From Lentimicrobiaceae bacterium (GTDB lineage Bacteria > Bacteroidota > Bacteroidia > Bacteroidales > Lentimicrobiaceae), in the NCBI GenBank assembly GCA_028697695.1, contig JAQVEI010000114.1:1-7109 (forward strand): a stretch of 7,109 nucleotides of DNA, in the 5' to 3' direction. Both the position numbers and the translations under genes were made by a program. The notes under the pieces are model-generated. The model was not told the origin of the DNA and did no database searches. It saw only the letters and a list, made by a program, of their open reading frames with translations. Positions within the stretch are counted from its first letter, which is position 1; each line of letters opens with the position of its first letter. Shown piece after piece: positions 5,607 to 7,109 of this stretch.

Positions 5607-7109
5607 TTATTTGTCAATTCTATTTACATCGCCCATTTCAGGCGGTGAAACGGTGCCCATTTGTTGGAAAGCATTCACTATGGCTTCATTGAGCGGTTCG
5701 TTTTTCTTTATGATGTTTTTGCCTTTGGCAATTTCATTGTACCGGTGCGCCCCGGCCAAAATTCCTGAATGAGTAACCACATTATACAGGCGTCTGGGAT
5801 CCAGTGCCTGCCCTCCAACTTCTACCGCACTTATCCTTTTCCCGCGCGGTTGGTTAAAATTTACGCTCCATTTCATACCCGAAGTCTGGATGAGGCCACC
5901 TACTCTATCCATAGGATTTTCGGGTTTAATGTTCCATGCACTTTGTTCAAGCGTTTTCAAGATTTGTTTTCCGGATAACTGAAGGGTAACAATTTTGGAG
6001 GAATGGGGAATGAGCGTGTAAACCTGTTCACGTGTTATTTTACCTTTCGGGATTGAAATTCCGTATCCAACCCCTGTCAGAAGCGCGATTTCGCTATTTT
6101 CTTTTTCCCGCAGTATATTCCCTACTAACTTATCAAAGGGGCTTTCGGACATATAATTCCTCTCAATACGTTCAGTGGCAGTGCCAACCACCATTTCAAG
6201 GGTATCGAGGAAGGGTGCGCGCAAGGAATGAATGAAACGCGCAATTTGAGGATCTGCCTCAAACTGGCTGTTCCACAGCACGTGATTTTTAGATTTAACT
6301 TCCTTTATCCGGCCATTTTCCAATGTTATATTTATTTCGCCCAAAACTGCGGCATCTGCCAACGACTGTGCCATTGCACCCTGTTCGGATTTAGCAATTT
6401 CATCGTGCGAATGACCACCAATCAATACATCTATCCCGTTTATCTTTTTTAGAAGCATTTCATCTGCTTTTGTTCCCTGATGAGAAACTACAACCACAAT
6501 GTCTGCTAGTTTGTGCAAATCATCAACATACTGTTGGGCCACATCAATACCATTGAGAAACTTTAGTGCTTTCACATTTTCGGGATTAGTGGTTAGCGGG
6601 GTATTGTGGTATCCAAGCGCAAGTAGTCCTACTCTTATGCCTGCTTTTTCTACTATTGCCACCGGATCGCCAAAAATGGGCTTTCCTTTTTCGATAATAT
6701 TGGCTGCCCGCATGGGAAAATTGGCCATCTCCTGCAATTCCCGGGTACGCTCTAATGTATAATCGAAATCGTGGTTTCTAAATGCCATAAAGTCAAAACC
6801 CATTTTATTCATCAGCCGTATGATTGCTTCCCCTTTGGTAATGTTGCCCAATAAATCGTCGCTATAGGTATCGCCGGCATGCACAAGTAGCACATTTTCT
6901 TTACCATATTTTTTTCGAATACTATCAATGGCCGATGCCATTACTGCCAAACCACCTACCACACCATGGTGTTTGAATTCGAAACTGTTTTCGCCGCCTG
7001 GATCACCGGTTTGAGATGTCGCACTTCCGGGTGCCACTTCAAAAGGCATGTACCGGCCATGGAATTCATTGGCGTGTAAAATGGTCAATGTATCAGTGAT
7101 AGCAGGCAT
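5607..7109 (-). CDS. 5'-nucleotidase / metallophosphatase family protein (UshA/CpdB-like), N-terminus probably truncated by the window edge
   Basis: The 500 codons seen cover a calcineurin-like metallophosphatase domain (about 7-275) followed by a 5'-nucleotidase C-terminal domain (about 305-490). Family members hydrolyse nucleotides or related phosphoesters outside the cytoplasm with a two-metal centre. Recognisable metal-site motifs are NEFHGR (14-19), HAGD (77-80), RNHDFD (111-116), SHQG (209-212) and GGHSH (231-235). The first motif has Glu15 where the family normally has Asp, and the third has Arg111 instead of the usual Gly before Asn-His. In the C-terminal domain IPKGKITREQVYTLIP and the LSGKQILKTLEQ segment are typical, but the usual GGDGF/Y substrate-loop motif is replaced by a segment reading LAGAHRY (451-457). 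The first ATG coincides with the edge, and the strand TLTILHAN normally follows a signal peptide, so the real start and export signal are most likely outside. SoxB is a related alternative but its N-terminal motif differs. Substrate is uncertain. Confidence 0.87.
   Translation of the reverse strand: MPAITDTLTILHANEFHGRYMPFEVAPGSATSQTGDPGGENSFEFKHHGVVGGLAVMASAIDSIRKKYGKENVLLVHAGDTYSDDLLGNITKGEAIIRLMNKMGFDFMAFRNHDFDYTLERTRELQEMANFPMRAANIIEKGKPIFGDPVAIVEKAGIRVGLLALGYHNTPLTTNPENVKALKFLNGIDVAQQYVDDLHKLADIVVVVSHQGTKADEMLLKKINGIDVLIGGHSHDEIAKSEQGAMAQSLADAAVLGEINITLENGRIKEVKSKNHVLWNSQFEADPQIARFIHSLRAPFLDTLEMVVGTATERIERNYMSESPFDKLVGNILREKENSEIALLTGVGYGISIPKGKITREQVYTLIPHSSKIVTLQLSGKQILKTLEQSAWNIKPENPMDRVGGLIQTSGMKWSVNFNQPRGKRISAVEVGGQALDPRRLYNVVTHSGILAGAHRYNEIAKGKNIIKKNEPLNEAIVNAFQQMGTVSPPEMGDVNRIDK

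Noticed and set aside
5769..6762. Plus-strand open frames of 67-87 codons
   Set aside because: Antisense to the nucleotidase-family gene, whose motifs span the whole region.

Overview
The window looks like a chromosomal segment of a Bacteroidota bacterium. Four things point that way: a CcoI/FixI-type copper ATPase with the N-terminal Cys-rich domain common in that phylum, a YbiT-like ABC-F protein, small secreted proteins with 'MKK...AQ' or 'MKK...GQ' signal peptides, and TAnnTTTG-type -7 promoter boxes with weak or absent Shine-Dalgarno sequences. There are no rRNA or tRNA genes, CRISPR arrays, insertion sequences or phage genes.

Layout. Bases 1-1299 (minus) hold the first 433 residues of a copper-transporting P1B-type ATPase of the cbb3-oxidase assembly type; the rest lies off the left edge. 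A 184-bp divergent promoter region (1300-1483) carries two small 7-bp tandem repeats and candidate -7 boxes facing both ways. Bases 1484-3094 (plus) encode a complete ABC-F ATPase, which ends 25 bp from the convergent end of the next gene. Four minus-strand genes follow: a secreted 225-residue protein of unknown function (3120-3797), a mono-haem cytochrome c lipoprotein (3945-4424), a secreted 192-residue protein of unknown function (4588-5166) with a clear intrinsic terminator and a good promoter, and, after a 440-bp gap, a 5'-nucleotidase/metallophosphatase-family protein (5607-7109) whose N-terminus probably runs off the right edge.

How the genes relate. The copper ATPase and the cytochrome c lipoprotein both suit a respiring cell: one supplies copper to a haem-copper oxidase and the other shuttles electrons in the periplasm. 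They are separated by the ABC-F gene, so a functional link is only inferred. The four minus-strand genes on the right encode exported proteins (for the nucleotidase this is inferred) and appear to be separate or loosely coupled transcription units.

The most interesting signal is in the ABC-F protein. All of its degenerate ATPase motifs fall in one of the two composite ATP sites, while every motif of the other site is canonical. This predicts a one-site, asymmetric ABC-F ATPase. I saw no wholly new multi-gene system.
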